Part shown: positions 38,765-53,690 of the stretch, piece by piece
Layout: the number at the start of each line of letters is the position of its first letter
Position numbering within the stretch: position 1 is the first letter of the stretch
From: Pulveribacter suum
GTDB taxonomy: Bacteria; Pseudomonadota; Gammaproteobacteria; Burkholderiales; Burkholderiaceae_C
Direction of reading: 5' to 3'
DNA length: 64,000 bases
Assembly: GCF_003013695.1 (NCBI RefSeq)
Contig: NZ_CP027792.1
Span: 2,190,501 to 2,254,500, forward strand
Notes under the pieces: generated by a model
The model's database searches: none
What the model was told of the DNA's origin: nothing
The model's input: the letters and a program-made list of their open reading frames with translations, nothing else
Position numbers and translations under genes: made by a program

Positions 38765-38795
38765 GGGCTCCTTCTCTTTCAGCGTGCGGCGGCGC

Positions 38796-39104
38796 TCAGC
38801 GGCGGGCCAGCAAAAAACCGACCAGCGCACCCACGGCCACGGCGGCCGTCGCCACGCGCCAGGGTTCATCATGGGCGTAGCGGTCGGCCGCGCGGGCAGC
38901 ATCGCGCGCCTGGCTGGCAGCGTCCTGAGCGGCGCGCACGGCCGTGTCACGCACGGTGTCGATCCCGTCGTCCAGGCGCTGGCGCAGCTGCCTGATCTGC
39001 GGAATGCTGTCGAAATCCTTGCTGGACATCAGGCTGCGCAGGTCGCCTACCAGGCGCTCCAGCTCGCCCTGGGTGTTGGAGATCGTGTCGGATACGGAGG
39101 TCAT
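38796..39104 (-). CDS. DUF883 family protein (ElaB/YqjD-like)
   Basis: A 102-residue protein with a long amphipathic, coiled N-terminal region and a C-terminal membrane anchor ending in VGALVGFLLARR, the hallmark of DUF883. Homologues attach to ribosomes and the membrane in stationary phase. AGAAAGG lies seven bases upstream of the ATG at 39104, which decides the start over longer options. First gene of the trio. Confidence 0.85.
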   Translation of the reverse strand: MTSVSDTISNTQGELERLVGDLRSLMSSKDFDSIPQIRQLRQRLDDGIDTVRDTAVRAAQDAASQARDAARAADRYAHDEPWRVATAAVAVGALVGFLLARR

Positions 39105-39135
39105 AGACAGGCCTTTCTTCATTGGGCTCAACAGT

Positions 39136-39169
39136 AAAACCCCGCCCGCACGGAGTGTGTAGGCGGGCG
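39136..39169 (-). terminator. Probable terminator after the 2-hydroxyglutarate-oxidase-like gene
   Basis: A 7-base stem CGCCCGC/GCGGGCG with a 13-base loop; read on the minus strand it is followed by GGGGTTTTAC. It lies about 20-50 bases after the flavoprotein stop and upstream of the trio. Confidence 0.55.
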
Positions 39170-39190
39170 CCCCCATCTTACGCCGTCCTG

Positions 39191-40291
39191 TTACAACTCC
39201 AGCATCTGCGCCACATGCTCGCCGATGGCCAGTGCGCTGGTCAGGCCCGGGGATTCGATGCCGAACAGATTGACCAGCCCAGACACGCCATGCTCGCGCG
39301 GGCCCTGGATGAGGAAGTCCGCTGCCGGCTCATGCGGACCGTGGATCTTCGGGCGGATGCCGGCGTAGCCCGGCGCCAAGCTGCCGTCCGGAAGGCCGGG
39401 CCAGTACCGGCGCACCTCGGCATAGAAGCCCTCGGCGCGGTGCGGCTCCACCGCCAGGTCGTCCGGGCTCTCCACCCACTGCACGTCCGGGCCGAAGCGC
39501 GCTTGGCCCCCCAGGTCCAGCGTCAGGTGCACGCCCAGGCCGGCGGCCTGCGGCACCGGGTAGATCAGGTGGCCGAAGGGTGCGCGACCGGCCAGGCTGA
39601 AGTAGCTGCCCTTGGCAAAGGCTGCCCGTGGCACGTGCCGGCTGTCCAGCATGGCAAAGCGCGCAGCCAACAGCGGCGCCTGCAGACCGGCTGCGTTGAC
39701 CACGCTGCGAGCGGCCAGCAGCGTGCCGTCGGCCGCTTCCAAAACAATAGCTGCTTGCGCTTGCCTGGCGCGGCTTACAGGCGAATTGAGTGCCAAAAGA
39801 CCGCCCGCGTTCTCCAGGTCGCCCTGCAGTGACAGCATGAGGGCGTGGCTGTCCACGATGCCGGTGCTGGGCGACAGCAGCGCGGCGTGGCACTGCAAGG
39901 CGGGCTCCAGCTGCTGTGCCTGCGCCTGGCTCAGCCACTGCAGGTCGTGCACGCCGCTGGCCTGTGCGCGCGCCTGGATGGCCTGGAGGGCCTTGCCCTG
40001 CTCGGGGGATGTAGCGACGATCAGCTTGCCGCAGCGCCTGTGCGGCAGGCCGCGTTCGGCCAGGTAGTCGTACAGCAGCGCCTTGCCGCGCACGCACAAC
40101 CGCCCTTTCAGCGAGCCCGGCGGGTAGTAGATGCCGGCGTGGATGACCTCGCTGTTGCGCGAGCTGGTCTGGGTGCCGATGGCGCCCTCTGCCTCCAGCA
40201 CCAGCACGTCGCGCCCGCCCAGGGCCAGCGCACGCGCCACAGCCAGCCCCACCACGCCCGCGCCGATGACGACGCAATCCACCTGGTCCAT
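39191..40291 (-). CDS. FAD-dependent oxidoreductase, L-2-hydroxyglutarate oxidase (LhgO) family
   Basis: A 366-residue DAO-family flavoprotein. The FAD motif is [16 protein letters not shown] at residues 8-23, then [20 protein letters not shown], characteristic of LhgO, which oxidises L-2-hydroxyglutarate to 2-oxoglutarate. [11 protein letters not shown] and [18 protein letters not shown] complete the family pattern. Part of the coding region (near residue 175) overlaps a dispersed repeat in frame. The enzyme's electron acceptor is not predictable. Confidence 0.8.
   Translation of the reverse strand: MDQVDCVVIGAGVVGLAVARALALGGRDVLVLEAEGAIGTQTSSRNSEVIHAGIYYPPGSLKGRLCVRGKALLYDYLAERGLPHRRCGKLIVATSPEQGKALQAIQARAQASGVHDLQWLSQAQAQQLEPALQCHAALLSPSTGIVDSHALMLSLQGDLENAGGLLALNSPVSRARQAQAAIVLEAADGTLLAARSVVNAAGLQAPLLAARFAMLDSRHVPRAAFAKGSYFSLAGRAPFGHLIYPVPQAAGLGVHLTLDLGGQARFGPDVQWVESPDDLAVEPHRAEGFYAEVRRYWPGLPDGSLAPGYAGIRPKIHGPHEPAADFLIQGPREHGVSGLVNLFGIESPGLTSALAIGEHVAQMLEL
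39742..39780. repeat. Dispersed palindromic repeat, copy 9, inside the LhgO-like gene
   Basis: Contains AATAGCTGCTTGCGCTTG followed by CCTGGCGCGGCTTACAG, almost identical to copy 1 at 2676. Read in frame on the minus strand as [12 protein letters not shown]. Confidence 0.7.
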
Positions 40292-40327
40292 GCAGCCCCT
40301 TCGCCGCCCGGCAGTCGTGCGGCCATG

Positions 40328-40359
40328 AAAAAAGGGCCTGGAATCGCTTCCGGGCCCTT
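40328..40359 (-). terminator. Rho-independent terminator after the tRNA-Val pair
   Basis: A long stem: AAGGGCC and GGAA pair with TTCC and GGCCCTT around a short loop. It is followed by TTTTTT on the minus strand, 15 bases after the second tRNA's CCA end. Confidence 0.9.
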
Positions 40360-40374
40360 GGTTTCAAAGATGTC

Positions 40375-40449
40375 TGGTGGGTGATACATGGATCGAACAT
40401 GTGACCCCTGCCGTGTGAAGGCAGTGCTCTACCGCTGAGCTAATCACCC
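40375..40449 (-). tRNA. tRNA-Val (anticodon CAC), downstream copy
   Basis: A 75-base gene including an encoded CCA end. The acceptor stem GGGTGAT/ATCACCC, D arm TAGCTCAGCGG, anticodon stem CTGCC/GGCAG with loop TTCACAC, and T arm GTTCGATCC are all present. The anticodon CAC reads GUG (valine). Identical in sequence to the copy at 40481. Confidence 0.97.
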
Positions 40450-40480
40450 CTGGCCACGGCATGCGCCATGGCCAAGAAAC

Positions 40481-40555
40481 TGGTGGGTGATACATGGATC
40501 GAACATGTGACCCCTGCCGTGTGAAGGCAGTGCTCTACCGCTGAGCTAATCACCC
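40481..40555 (-). tRNA. tRNA-Val (anticodon CAC), upstream copy
   Basis: Same 75 bases as the gene at 40375, with encoded CCA. The two genes are 31 bases apart. It lies 41 bases after the dnaQ stop, so both tRNAs may be processed from a dnaQ read-through transcript or from their own promoter. Confidence 0.97.
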
Positions 40556-40596
40556 GCGCCGCGCTGTGCGACAAGCCCGCGATTATGGCACAGGTT

Positions 40597-41313
40597 TCAG
40601 GCCGCAACAGACAAAGTGCGCCAGACCGTCTTGCCGTCGCTGGCCTTGTCGATCTGCGCCAGCACGTCCTCGTGGGCGGCCAGCTCCTGCGGCGTGGCCA
40701 CCAGAACGGGCAACGCAAACTGGCTCAGGTCCACGGACGACAGCGGCTGGCCGTCCGCGCCGGAGCCGGCGTCGTCCATGATCAGCAGCGCGTCCTGCCC
40801 GCGCGTGAGGTTGATATAGACGTCCGCCAGCAGCTCGGCGTCCAGCAGCGCGCCGTGCAGCTGGCGGCCGGAGTTGTCCACGCCCAGGCGGTCGCACAGC
40901 GCATCCAGCGAATTGCGCTTGCCCGGGTACATCTCCTTGGCCATCGCCAGGGTGTCGGTGATGCTGTCCACGTGTTCGCCCAGCGGCGGCAGGCCCAGCA
41001 GCTGCAGCTCCTTGTCCAGGAAGCCGACGTCGAAGCTGGCGTTGTGGATGATCAGCTCGGCGCCGCGCAGGTAGTGCAGGATGTCCTGCGCGCAGGCATC
41101 AAAACGCGGCTTGTCCTGCAAAAACTCGGTCGTGATGCCATGCACGCGCAGCGCGTCGGGGTGGCTGTCGCGCCCCGGATTGAAGTACAGGTGCAGGTTG
41201 TTGCCCGTGAGCTTGCGGTGCACCAGCTCCACGCAGCCCAGCTCGATGATGCGGTCGCCGCCCTCGGCCGACAGGCCGGTGGTCTCGGTGTCCAGGACGA
41301 TCTGGCGGGTCAT
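40597..41313 (-). CDS. dnaQ: DNA polymerase III epsilon subunit (proofreading exonuclease)
   Basis: A 238-residue 3'-5' exonuclease of the replisome. ExoI is VLDTETTGL, ExoII FNPGRDSHPDALRVHGI with IIHNASFDVGF, and ExoIII has HGALLDAELLADVY (the DEDDh type). The C-terminal part binds the polymerase subunit. It starts 4 bases after the fdx stop, so it is likely co-transcribed with the hscB-hscA-fdx genes. Confidence 0.95.
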   Translation of the reverse strand: MTRQIVLDTETTGLSAEGGDRIIELGCVELVHRKLTGNNLHLYFNPGRDSHPDALRVHGITTEFLQDKPRFDACAQDILHYLRGAELIIHNASFDVGFLDKELQLLGLPPLGEHVDSITDTLAMAKEMYPGKRNSLDALCDRLGVDNSGRQLHGALLDAELLADVYINLTRGQDALLIMDDAGSGADGQPLSSVDLSQFALPVLVATPQELAAHEDVLAQIDKASDGKTVWRTLSVAA

Positions 41314-41317
41314 CGCC

Positions 41318-41653
41318 TCAGCTCTCGCGCGCGTGGTTGATGGTGTATTTGGGGATTTCCACCGTCACGTCGTCCTGCGCCAGGATGGCCTGGCAGGACA
41401 GGCGCGACTGCGGCTCCAGGCCCCAGGCGCGGTCCAGCAGGTCTTCCTCCTCCTCCTCGGCCTCGTTCAGCGAGTCGTAACCCTTCCTCACGATGACGTG
41501 GCAGGTGGTGCAGGCGCAGCTCATGTCGCAGGCGTGCTCGATGTTGACGCCGTTTTCCAGCAGCGCCTCGCAGATCGACGTGCCGGCCGGGGCGCTGATC
41601 TCGGTACCCTCGGGGGCGTATTCGGGATGGGGCAGGATCTTGATGACGGGCAT
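41318..41653 (-). CDS. fdx: ISC-system [2Fe-2S] ferredoxin
   Basis: A 111-residue ferredoxin supplying electrons to iron-sulfur cluster assembly. Cluster-binding Cys are in HACDMSCACTTCHVIV and in SRLSCQAILA. Length and the PKYTINHA end match Isc ferredoxins. It lies 39 bases after hscA. No iscX gene follows. Confidence 0.95.
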   Translation of the reverse strand: MPVIKILPHPEYAPEGTEISAPAGTSICEALLENGVNIEHACDMSCACTTCHVIVRKGYDSLNEAEEEEEDLLDRAWGLEPQSRLSCQAILAQDDVTVEIPKYTINHARES

Positions 41654-41692
41654 GGTGCTTGGGTTCTTGCTTTCTTTGCGTTGTCTCGTGCG

Positions 41693-43567
<1,875 letters not shown>

Positions 43568-43606
43568 GTAGTTGTTTCTTGTTCCGTGGGTTCTTGGGGC
43601 AACCGG

Positions 43607-44125
43607 CTATTGTCCCTGTTGCTCCCGGCGCTGCTCGATGTCATGGGCGAATCGCGCAATGAACATGAGGGCTCTGACCTCGCGGGCGGCGCCGGCCCAG
43701 TCCTGCTGCTCGTCGATGAGCTGCGTGAGCCGGGCGGTGGCGGCGTGGCGCTCAGCGGCCATGTCGCGCTCCAGCGCATCCAGCTGTGCGGGGGTTTCGC
43801 CCTCTTGCAGCGCCTCGCGCCACTGCATCTGCTGCATCAAGAACTGCGCCGGCATGGCCGTGTTGTCTTCGGCGCGGATGGGCGCGCCGTGCAGCTCGCA
43901 CAGGTAGGCGGCGCGTTTGAGCGGGTCTTTCAGGCGCTGATAGGCCTCGTTGATGCGCACCGACCACTGCATGGCCACGCGCTGCGCAGCCGGCCCTTGA
44001 GCGGCGAAGCGGTCGGGGTGGGCCTCGCGCTGCAGCTCCTTCCAGCGGGCGTCCAGCTGGGCACGGTCCTGCGCGAAGCGGCGCGGCACGGCGAACAGTT
44101 CGAAGTCGTCGGATTGCAGGTTCAT
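43607..44125 (-). CDS. hscB: Fe-S assembly co-chaperone HscB
   Basis: A 172-residue J-domain protein that delivers IscU to HscA. The HPD motif is in REAHPDRFAAQG, inside a J-domain of about 75 residues, followed by a C-terminal three-helix domain. It begins 180 bases after iscA, behind a terminator and a dispersed repeat, so it probably has its own promoter. Confidence 0.9.
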   Translation of the reverse strand: MNLQSDDFELFAVPRRFAQDRAQLDARWKELQREAHPDRFAAQGPAAQRVAMQWSVRINEAYQRLKDPLKRAAYLCELHGAPIRAEDNTAMPAQFLMQQMQWREALQEGETPAQLDALERDMAAERHAATARLTQLIDEQQDWAGAAREVRALMFIARFAHDIEQRREQQGQ

Positions 44126-44196
44126 ATCAAAAATGTGAGCATCTCCCGCTCGTCCAGCGTGGTCTTTCGATAGTTTTCACGCTCAAACCGTTTGCA

Positions 44197-44226
44197 GTCA
44201 AGCGCTAGCAGCTATTGTTTTTGAAG
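44197..44226. repeat. Dispersed palindromic repeat, copy 10
   Basis: Contains GTCAAGCGCTAGCAGCTATT followed by GTTTTTGAAG. Located between the iscA terminator and the hscB start. Shares CAGCTATTGTTTTTGAAG with copy 8 at 35485. Confidence 0.7.
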
Positions 44227-44237
44227 CGCGGTCGCAA

Positions 44238-44271
44238 GAAAAAACCGCCAGCACGCGATGCGGTGGCGGTT
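44238..44271 (-). terminator. Strong terminator after iscA
   Basis: Stem AACCGCCA/TGGCGGTT with a 13-base loop; read on the minus strand it is followed by TTTTTT. It lies 36 bases after the iscA stop and probably ends the iscRSUA transcript. Confidence 0.9.
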
Positions 44272-44306
44272 CGTCGTACGGGCGCACCAGCGGCGGGGCC
44301 CGGCTC

Positions 44307-44630
44307 TCAGACCCGAAAGCTCTCGCCGCAGCCGCAGCGGTCGCGCTCGTTGGGGTTGTTGAACCTGAAACCCTCGTTCAGCCCCTCGCGCACGAAGTCC
44401 AGCTCGGTGCCGTCGATGTAGGCCAGGCTCTTGGGGTCGATCAGGAGCTTGACGCCGTGGTCCTCGAACACCACGTCGGCCGGGTCCTGCTCGTCCACAT
44501 ACTCCAGCTTGTAGGCCAGGCCCGAGCACCCAGTGGTCTTGATGCCCAGCCGCACGCCCACCCCCTTGCCGCGACGCGACAGGTAACGCGTCACGTGCCG
44601 GGCGGCGGCTTCGGTCAGGGTGATCGCCAT
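44307..44630 (-). CDS. iscA: A-type Fe-S carrier IscA
   Basis: A 107-residue cluster carrier. The three conserved Cys are present: TTGCSGLAY and the DRCGCGESF end. It starts 13 bases after the iscU stop and is the last gene before a strong terminator. Confidence 0.95.
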   Translation of the reverse strand: MAITLTEAAARHVTRYLSRRGKGVGVRLGIKTTGCSGLAYKLEYVDEQDPADVVFEDHGVKLLIDPKSLAYIDGTELDFVREGLNEGFRFNNPNERDRCGCGESFRV

Positions 44631-44643
44631 GTGGTGCTCCCGC

Positions 44644-45048
44644 TCAGGCCAGCGCTTCGGCGGCAGCGCCGTGCTTGGCCTTGTAGTCGTTCACGGCGGC
44701 CTTGATGGCATCCTCGGCCAGGATGGAGCAGTGGATCTTCACGGGCGGCAGCGCCAGCTCCTGGGCGATCTCGCTGTTCTTGAGCGCCGCGGCCTCGTCC
44801 AGCGTCTTGCCCTTGACCCATTCGGTCACCAGCGACGACGAGGCGATGGCCGAGCCGCAGCCGTAGGTCTTGAAGCGCGCGTCTTCGATCACGCCGGTGT
44901 CGGGGTTGACCTTGATCTGCAGCTTCATCACGTCGCCGCAGGCCGGTGCGCCGACCATGCCGGTGCCCACCGTCTCGTCGCCCTTGTCGAACGAGCCGAC
45001 GTTGCGCGGGTTTTCGTAGTGGTCGATGACCTTGTCAGAGTAAGCCAT
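44644..45048 (-). CDS. iscU: Fe-S scaffold IscU
   Basis: A 134-residue scaffold for nascent clusters. The conserved Cys, Asp and Cys are in [19 protein letters not shown] and [10 protein letters not shown], and the chaperone-recognition LPPVK motif is present ([10 protein letters not shown]). It starts 33 bases after the iscS stop. Confidence 0.97.
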   Translation of the reverse strand: MAYSDKVIDHYENPRNVGSFDKGDETVGTGMVGAPACGDVMKLQIKVNPDTGVIEDARFKTYGCGSAIASSSLVTEWVKGKTLDEAAALKNSEIAQELALPPVKIHCSILAEDAIKAAVNDYKAKHGAAAEALA

Positions 45049-45081
45049 GGTGTCGTTCTCCTATTCCTTGTCTTGCCGCAG

Positions 45082-46302
45082 TCAGTGGGCCGCCCACTGG
45101 ATGGTGCTCAGATCGACACCGTCCTGGTACATCTCCCACAGCGGGCTCAATTCGCGCAGCTTGGCCACGTTGTGGCGGATGGTCTGCACGGCGTAGTCGA
45201 TCTCTTCCTCGGTCGTGAAGCGGCCGATGGTCATGCGCAGGCTGCTGTGCGCCAATTCGTCGCTGCGGCCCAGGGCGCGCAGCACGTAGCTCGGCTCAAG
45301 ACTTGCCGAGGTGCAGGCCGAGCCGCTGGAGACCGCCAGGCCCTTGATGCCCATGATCAGCGACTCGCCCTCGACGTAGTTGAAGCTCATGTTCAGGTTG
45401 TGCGGCACGCGGCGTTCCAAGTCGCCGTTGATGAACACCTGCTCCACGTCCTTCAGGCCGCTGAGCAGGCGCTGCTGCAGCGCACGCACCTTGGCCGCGT
45501 CCTGCGCCATCTCATCCTTGGCGATGCGAAACGCCTCGCCCATGCCGACAATCTGGTGCGTGGGCAGCGTGCCCGAGCGCATGCCGCGCTCGTGGCCGCC
45601 GCCGTGCATCTGCGCCTCCAGGCGCACGCGGGGCTTGCGGCGCACGTACAGCGCTCCGATGCCCTTGGGGCCGTAGGTCTTGTGCGATGCCAGGCTCATC
45701 AGGTCCACGGGCAGCGTCTTCACATCGACTTGGACCTTGCCAGTGGCCTGCGCTGCATCGACGTGCAGCAGCACGCCCTTTTCGCGGCAGATGGCGCCGA
45801 TGGCTGGGATGTCCTGGATCACGCCGATCTCGTTGTTCACGAACATGACGCTGGCGAGGATCGTGTCCGGGCGGATGGCGGCCTTGAAGGTCTCCAGATC
45901 CAGCAGGCCGTTTTCCTGCACATCCAGGTAGGTCACCTCGAAGCCCTGGCGCTCCAGCTCGCGCATCACGTCCAGCACGGCCTTGTGCTCGGTCTTGACC
46001 GTGATGAGGTGCTTGCCCTTGCCCTGGTAGAAGTGCGCTGCGCCCTTGATGGCGAGGTTGTTGGACTCGGTGGCACCGCTGGTCCAGACGATCTCGCGCG
46101 GGTCTGCGCCGATCAGGTCGGCCACCTGGCCGCGGGCCTTTTCCACGGCCTCTTCTGCCTCCCAGCCCCAGGCGTGGCTGCGCGACGCCGGGTTGCCGAA
46201 GTGCTCGCGCAACCAGGGGATCATCGCGTCCACGACGCGCGGGTCCACGGGGGTCGTCGCGCCGTAGTCGAGGTAGATGGGAAAGTGCGGGGTCATGTCC
46301 AT
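45082..46302 (-). CDS. iscS: Cysteine desulfurase IscS
   Basis: A 406-residue pyridoxal-phosphate enzyme that supplies sulfur from cysteine. The PLP-Lys is in [15 protein letters not shown]; the active-site Cys is in the [10 protein letters not shown] loop; and the conserved N-terminus [18 protein letters not shown] sets the start at 46302. The frame remains open 16 codons upstream. Second gene of the isc operon. Confidence 0.97.
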   Translation of the reverse strand: MDMTPHFPIYLDYGATTPVDPRVVDAMIPWLREHFGNPASRSHAWGWEAEEAVEKARGQVADLIGADPREIVWTSGATESNNLAIKGAAHFYQGKGKHLITVKTEHKAVLDVMRELERQGFEVTYLDVQENGLLDLETFKAAIRPDTILASVMFVNNEIGVIQDIPAIGAICREKGVLLHVDAAQATGKVQVDVKTLPVDLMSLASHKTYGPKGIGALYVRRKPRVRLEAQMHGGGHERGMRSGTLPTHQIVGMGEAFRIAKDEMAQDAAKVRALQQRLLSGLKDVEQVFINGDLERRVPHNLNMSFNYVEGESLIMGIKGLAVSSGSACTSASLEPSYVLRALGRSDELAHSSLRMTIGRFTTEEEIDYAVQTIRHNVAKLRELSPLWEMYQDGVDLSTIQWAAH

Positions 46303-46356
46303 GGCTGGCTCAGGCTGCTTCCGGCTGGCGTTGTGTAGAGATCGGGGCAAACGGCA

Positions 46357-46893
46357 TTACGACTTGGCAAACGCGTTGCCAAGGGCGAACACCGAGTTCG
46401 GGGCGTTCACGCGGATGGGCTTGACCACCGGCGTGGTCGAGATGGCGCGGCGCGTGACCGGCTTGTCCTCGATCTGAATACCCTTGGCCAGCTGCTCGTC
46501 CACCAGCTTTTGCAGCGTGACGGAATCCAGGAACTCGACCATGCGCTGGTTCAGCGCGGCCCACAGCTCGTGCGTCATGCAGCGGCCGGCCTCGCCCAGG
46601 CAGTTTTCCTTGCCGCCGCATTGCGTGGCGTCAATAGGTTCATCCACCGAGACGATAATATCGGCCACGGTGATATCGCCGGCCTTGCGGGCCAGCGTGT
46701 AGCCGCCGCCAGGGCCGCGGGTGGACTCCACCAGCTCATGGCGGCGCAGCTTGCCGAACAGCTGCTCAAGATACGACAGGGAAATTTGCTGGCGCTGGCT
46801 GATCGCCGCCAGCGTGACGGGGCCGTTGTTCTGTCGCAGGGCCAGGTCAATCATGGCGGTGACCGCAAAACGGCCTTTGGTGGTGAGACGCAT
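46357..46893 (-). CDS. iscR: Fe-S cluster regulator IscR
   Basis: A 178-residue Rrf2-family regulator that represses isc when it carries a [2Fe-2S] cluster. Helix-turn-helix at about 10-65. The cluster ligands are at the canonical places: Cys92, Cys98, Cys104 and His107 (CGGKENCLGEAGRCMTH). The ATG at 46893 is at the conserved MRLTTKGRFA. It heads the iscRSUA operon. Confidence 0.97.
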   Translation of the reverse strand: MRLTTKGRFAVTAMIDLALRQNNGPVTLAAISQRQQISLSYLEQLFGKLRRHELVESTRGPGGGYTLARKAGDITVADIIVSVDEPIDATQCGGKENCLGEAGRCMTHELWAALNQRMVEFLDSVTLQKLVDEQLAKGIQIEDKPVTRRAISTTPVVKPIRVNAPNSVFALGNAFAKS

Positions 46894-47048
46894 CGCAAGC
46901 TCCTTCAAGGTCAGGCTTGATCGTTATGAAACGCCTTGGGCAGCAGCTCGCGCTGGCCTTCGGCACCGTCCCCGCCCTTCTGGCCCCATGCGCACGGCAT
47001 AGGGTTTGTTCTCTGTCGTGGGGTTATTTCTTCTGAATGTTTGACGCG

Positions 47049-47054
47049 ATTGTA
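47049..47054 (-). promoter_or_regulatory. -10 box of the iscR promoter
   Basis: TACAAT on the minus strand, preceded by TTTGTGC with an extended TG element. It would start transcription near 47041, giving a leader of about 150 bases before iscR. Confidence 0.6.
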
Positions 47055-47059
47055 GCACA

Positions 47060-47084
47060 AATCCCGATCTTTTTTGTCGGGTAA
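47060..47084 (-). promoter_or_regulatory. IscR type-1 operator
   Basis: On the minus strand TTACCCGAC, a central AAAAAAG, then ATCGGGATT, matching the consensus ATASYYGACTRWWWYAGTCRRSTAT of type-1 IscR sites at nearly all informative positions. It overlaps the -35 region, as expected for cluster-loaded IscR repressing its own operon. Confidence 0.75.
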
Positions 47085-47117
47085 GTAAACTCGTCAGTCG
47101 CATTCTTGCCTGAGCGG

Positions 47118-49205
<2,088 letters not shown>

Positions 49206-49313
49206 GGGTAGGTGCGCGATGCGCGGCGCATCGCTCGTAAAATCTTGGATTGGCTGCGGCTTCCAGTATCTGGCGGCGGCCGCCGAGATTTCCACCCCAT
49301 CCTAGGACTTTTC

Positions 49314-50510
49314 ATGTCTCTGTTTTCCGCCGTCGAAATGGCCCCGCGCGATCCCATCCTGGGCCTGAACGAACAATTCAACGCCGACCCCAACCCGAAG
49401 AAGGTCAACCTGGGCGTGGGCGTGTATTTCGACGACAACGGCAAGCTGCCGCTGCTGCAGTGCGTGCAGGCGGCCGAGAAGGCCATGATGGAAAAGCCCG
49501 CGGCGCGCGGCTATCTGCCGATCGACGGCATCGCCGCCTATGACAACGCGGTGAAGGCCCTGGTCTTCGGCGCCGATTCCGATGTGGTCAAGTCCGGCCG
49601 CGTGGCCACCGTGCAGGCCATCGGCGGCACGGGCGGCTTGAAGATCGGCGCGGACTTTTTGAAAAAGCTCAACCCGCAAGCCCGTGTGCTGATCTCCGAC
49701 CCGAGCTGGGAGAACCACCGCGCCCTGTTCGCCAACGCCGGCTTCGAAGTCGGCACCTACACGTACTACGACGCGGCCACGCGCTCCGTCAATTTCGACG
49801 GCATGCTGGCCGACCTGCGCGCCGCAGAGCCCGGCACCATCGTGGTGCTGCACGCCTGCTGCCACAACCCCACCGGCTACGACCTGACGCCTGAACAGTG
49901 GGACCAGATCATCCCCGTGGTGCAGGAGCGCGGCCTGGTCGCCTTTCTGGACATGGCCTACCAGGGCTTCGGCCACGGCATCAAGGAAGACGGCGCCGTC
50001 ATCGGCAAGTTTGTCGCCGCCGGGCTGAACATCTTTGTGTCCACCTCGTTTTCCAAGAGCTTTTCGCTGTACGGCGAGCGCGTGGGCGCGCTGTCGGTGG
50101 TGGCCGCCGACAAGGACGAGGCCGCGCGCGTGCTGTCGCAGCTCAAGATCGTCGTGCGCACCAACTACTCCAACCCGCCCACCCACGGCGGCGCGGTGGT
50201 GGCTGCGGTGCTGAACGACCCCGCGCTGCGCGCGCAGTGGGAGCAAGAACTGAGCGAGATGCGGGTGCGCATCAAGGCCATGCGCCAGACGCTGGTGGAC
50301 GGCCTGAAGGCCGCCGGCGTGCAGCAGGACATGTCCTTCATCACGCAGCAGATCGGCATGTTCAGCTACTCCGGGCTGACCCGCGACCAGATGGTGCGGC
50401 TGCGCGATGAGTTCGGCGTCTATGGCACCGACACCGGCCGCATGTGCGTGGCCGCGCTGAACAGCAAGAACATCGACTACGTCTGTGCCTCGATCGCCAA
50501 GGTCATATAA
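49314..50510 (+). CDS. tyrB: Aspartate/aromatic amino acid aminotransferase
   Basis: A 398-residue class I PLP aminotransferase exchanging amino groups between aromatic or dicarboxylic amino acids and 2-oxo acids. Family blocks are NLGVGVYFDDNGKLPLL, HACCHNPTGYDLT, the PLP-Lys in SFSKSFSLYGERVGAL, and the substrate Arg in TDTGRMCVAALN. TyrB versus AspC cannot be separated from sequence alone. Followed by a clear terminator. Confidence 0.85.
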   Translation: MSLFSAVEMAPRDPILGLNEQFNADPNPKKVNLGVGVYFDDNGKLPLLQCVQAAEKAMMEKPAARGYLPIDGIAAYDNAVKALVFGADSDVVKSGRVATVQAIGGTGGLKIGADFLKKLNPQARVLISDPSWENHRALFANAGFEVGTYTYYDAATRSVNFDGMLADLRAAEPGTIVVLHACCHNPTGYDLTPEQWDQIIPVVQERGLVAFLDMAYQGFGHGIKEDGAVIGKFVAAGLNIFVSTSFSKSFSLYGERVGALSVVAADKDEAARVLSQLKIVVRTNYSNPPTHGGAVVAAVLNDPALRAQWEQELSEMRVRIKAMRQTLVDGLKAAGVQQDMSFITQQIGMFSYSGLTRDQMVRLRDEFGVYGTDTGRMCVAALNSKNIDYVCASIAKVI

Positions 50511-50540
50511 GCGCGGCCAGCCTGCGCCCGCCCCAGCGCG

Positions 50541-50562
50541 AACCGCCTTAAGGCGGTTTTTT
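50541..50562 (+). terminator. Rho-independent terminator after the aminotransferase
   Basis: A perfect hairpin AACCGCC-TTAA-GGCGGTT followed by TTTTTT, 31 bases after the stop codon. Confidence 0.95.
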
Positions 50563-50595
50563 CATGCCCGAATTGTTGCGTTCAACTATTAAAAA

Positions 50596-50617
50596 CATAG
50601 CTGCCCGCGCTTTCTGG
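50596..50617. repeat. Dispersed palindromic repeat, copy 11 (partial)
   Basis: Contains CATAGCTGCCCGCGCTTTCT, a degraded copy, in the gap between the aminotransferase terminator and the small unknown gene. Confidence 0.55.
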
Positions 50618-50755
50618 ACGTGCGTTGTCACCGTTTTCTATTCGCGAATCGCCCAGCGCGCCGCTGTCCGACAAGTGCGGCGCACCCACCCTGACACAGC
50701 TCAATTCGGTGCGCCGCTCCAATGGCAGCAGCTTTGTTCCTTGGAGACCCGCACC

Positions 50756-51160
50756 ATGAAACCTTTTGCCCTGACACCGGAGATGACCTCCAGCTCCGGC
50801 ACCTTCTACCCCACCGGTTACGTCTTTGCACTGTTCAAGGACGAGCAAGCCGCTCGCAACGCCGGACAGCAACTGCGGGACGCCGGGCGCAACGACGTGG
50901 CGTACGCCACCTCGCATGACGTGATGGAGCATGTCGTGCGCACGCTGGGCAATGCCGACGATCCGCTGCCCTCGGTCGGGGCAGAAGGCGTCATCGTGCG
51001 CCGCATTGCCGAGCTGGCCAGCGGCGGCGGCCACGCGCTCATGTTCGAAGCGGCGGACGGCGATTCGCCCGACAGCCTGCGCACGCTGCTGCAGTCGCTT
51101 TCGGCGACAGCAGGCTTTTATTACCGCCGCCTGATCATCGAAGACCTGATCGCCACCTGA
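50756..51160 (+). CDS. Hypothetical protein, possibly stress-related
   Basis: A 134-residue soluble protein that I do not recognise. It has YVFALFKDEQAARNAGQQLR near the N-terminus and a compact C-terminal half (GGGHALMFEAADGDSPDSL), which gives a general similarity to small stress proteins that bind with YflT-type domains, but without a clear match. TTGGAG precedes the ATG at 50756; the frame is open to 50564 but the upstream part covers a repeat. Convergent with ygiQ. Confidence 0.5.
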   Translation: MKPFALTPEMTSSSGTFYPTGYVFALFKDEQAARNAGQQLRDAGRNDVAYATSHDVMEHVVRTLGNADDPLPSVGAEGVIVRRIAELASGGGHALMFEAADGDSPDSLRTLLQSLSATAGFYYRRLIIEDLIAT

Positions 51161-51173
51161 GCGGCCAGCGCGG

Positions 51174-53582
<2,409 letters not shown>

Positions 53583-53690
53583 GCAGGGCTTTCAGACGGG
53601 GCCGGACATTCTAGGAGGGGCGCCTCATCCGCGCTGGCGCCCGGTTATAGGCGCAGCGACCCTTGCACGCGCGGGTAAGCTCGGCTGCCC

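Noticed and set aside
49230..49260. Promoter TAAAAT for the aminotransferase
   Set aside because: No convincing -35 box at proper spacing, so it is not listed.
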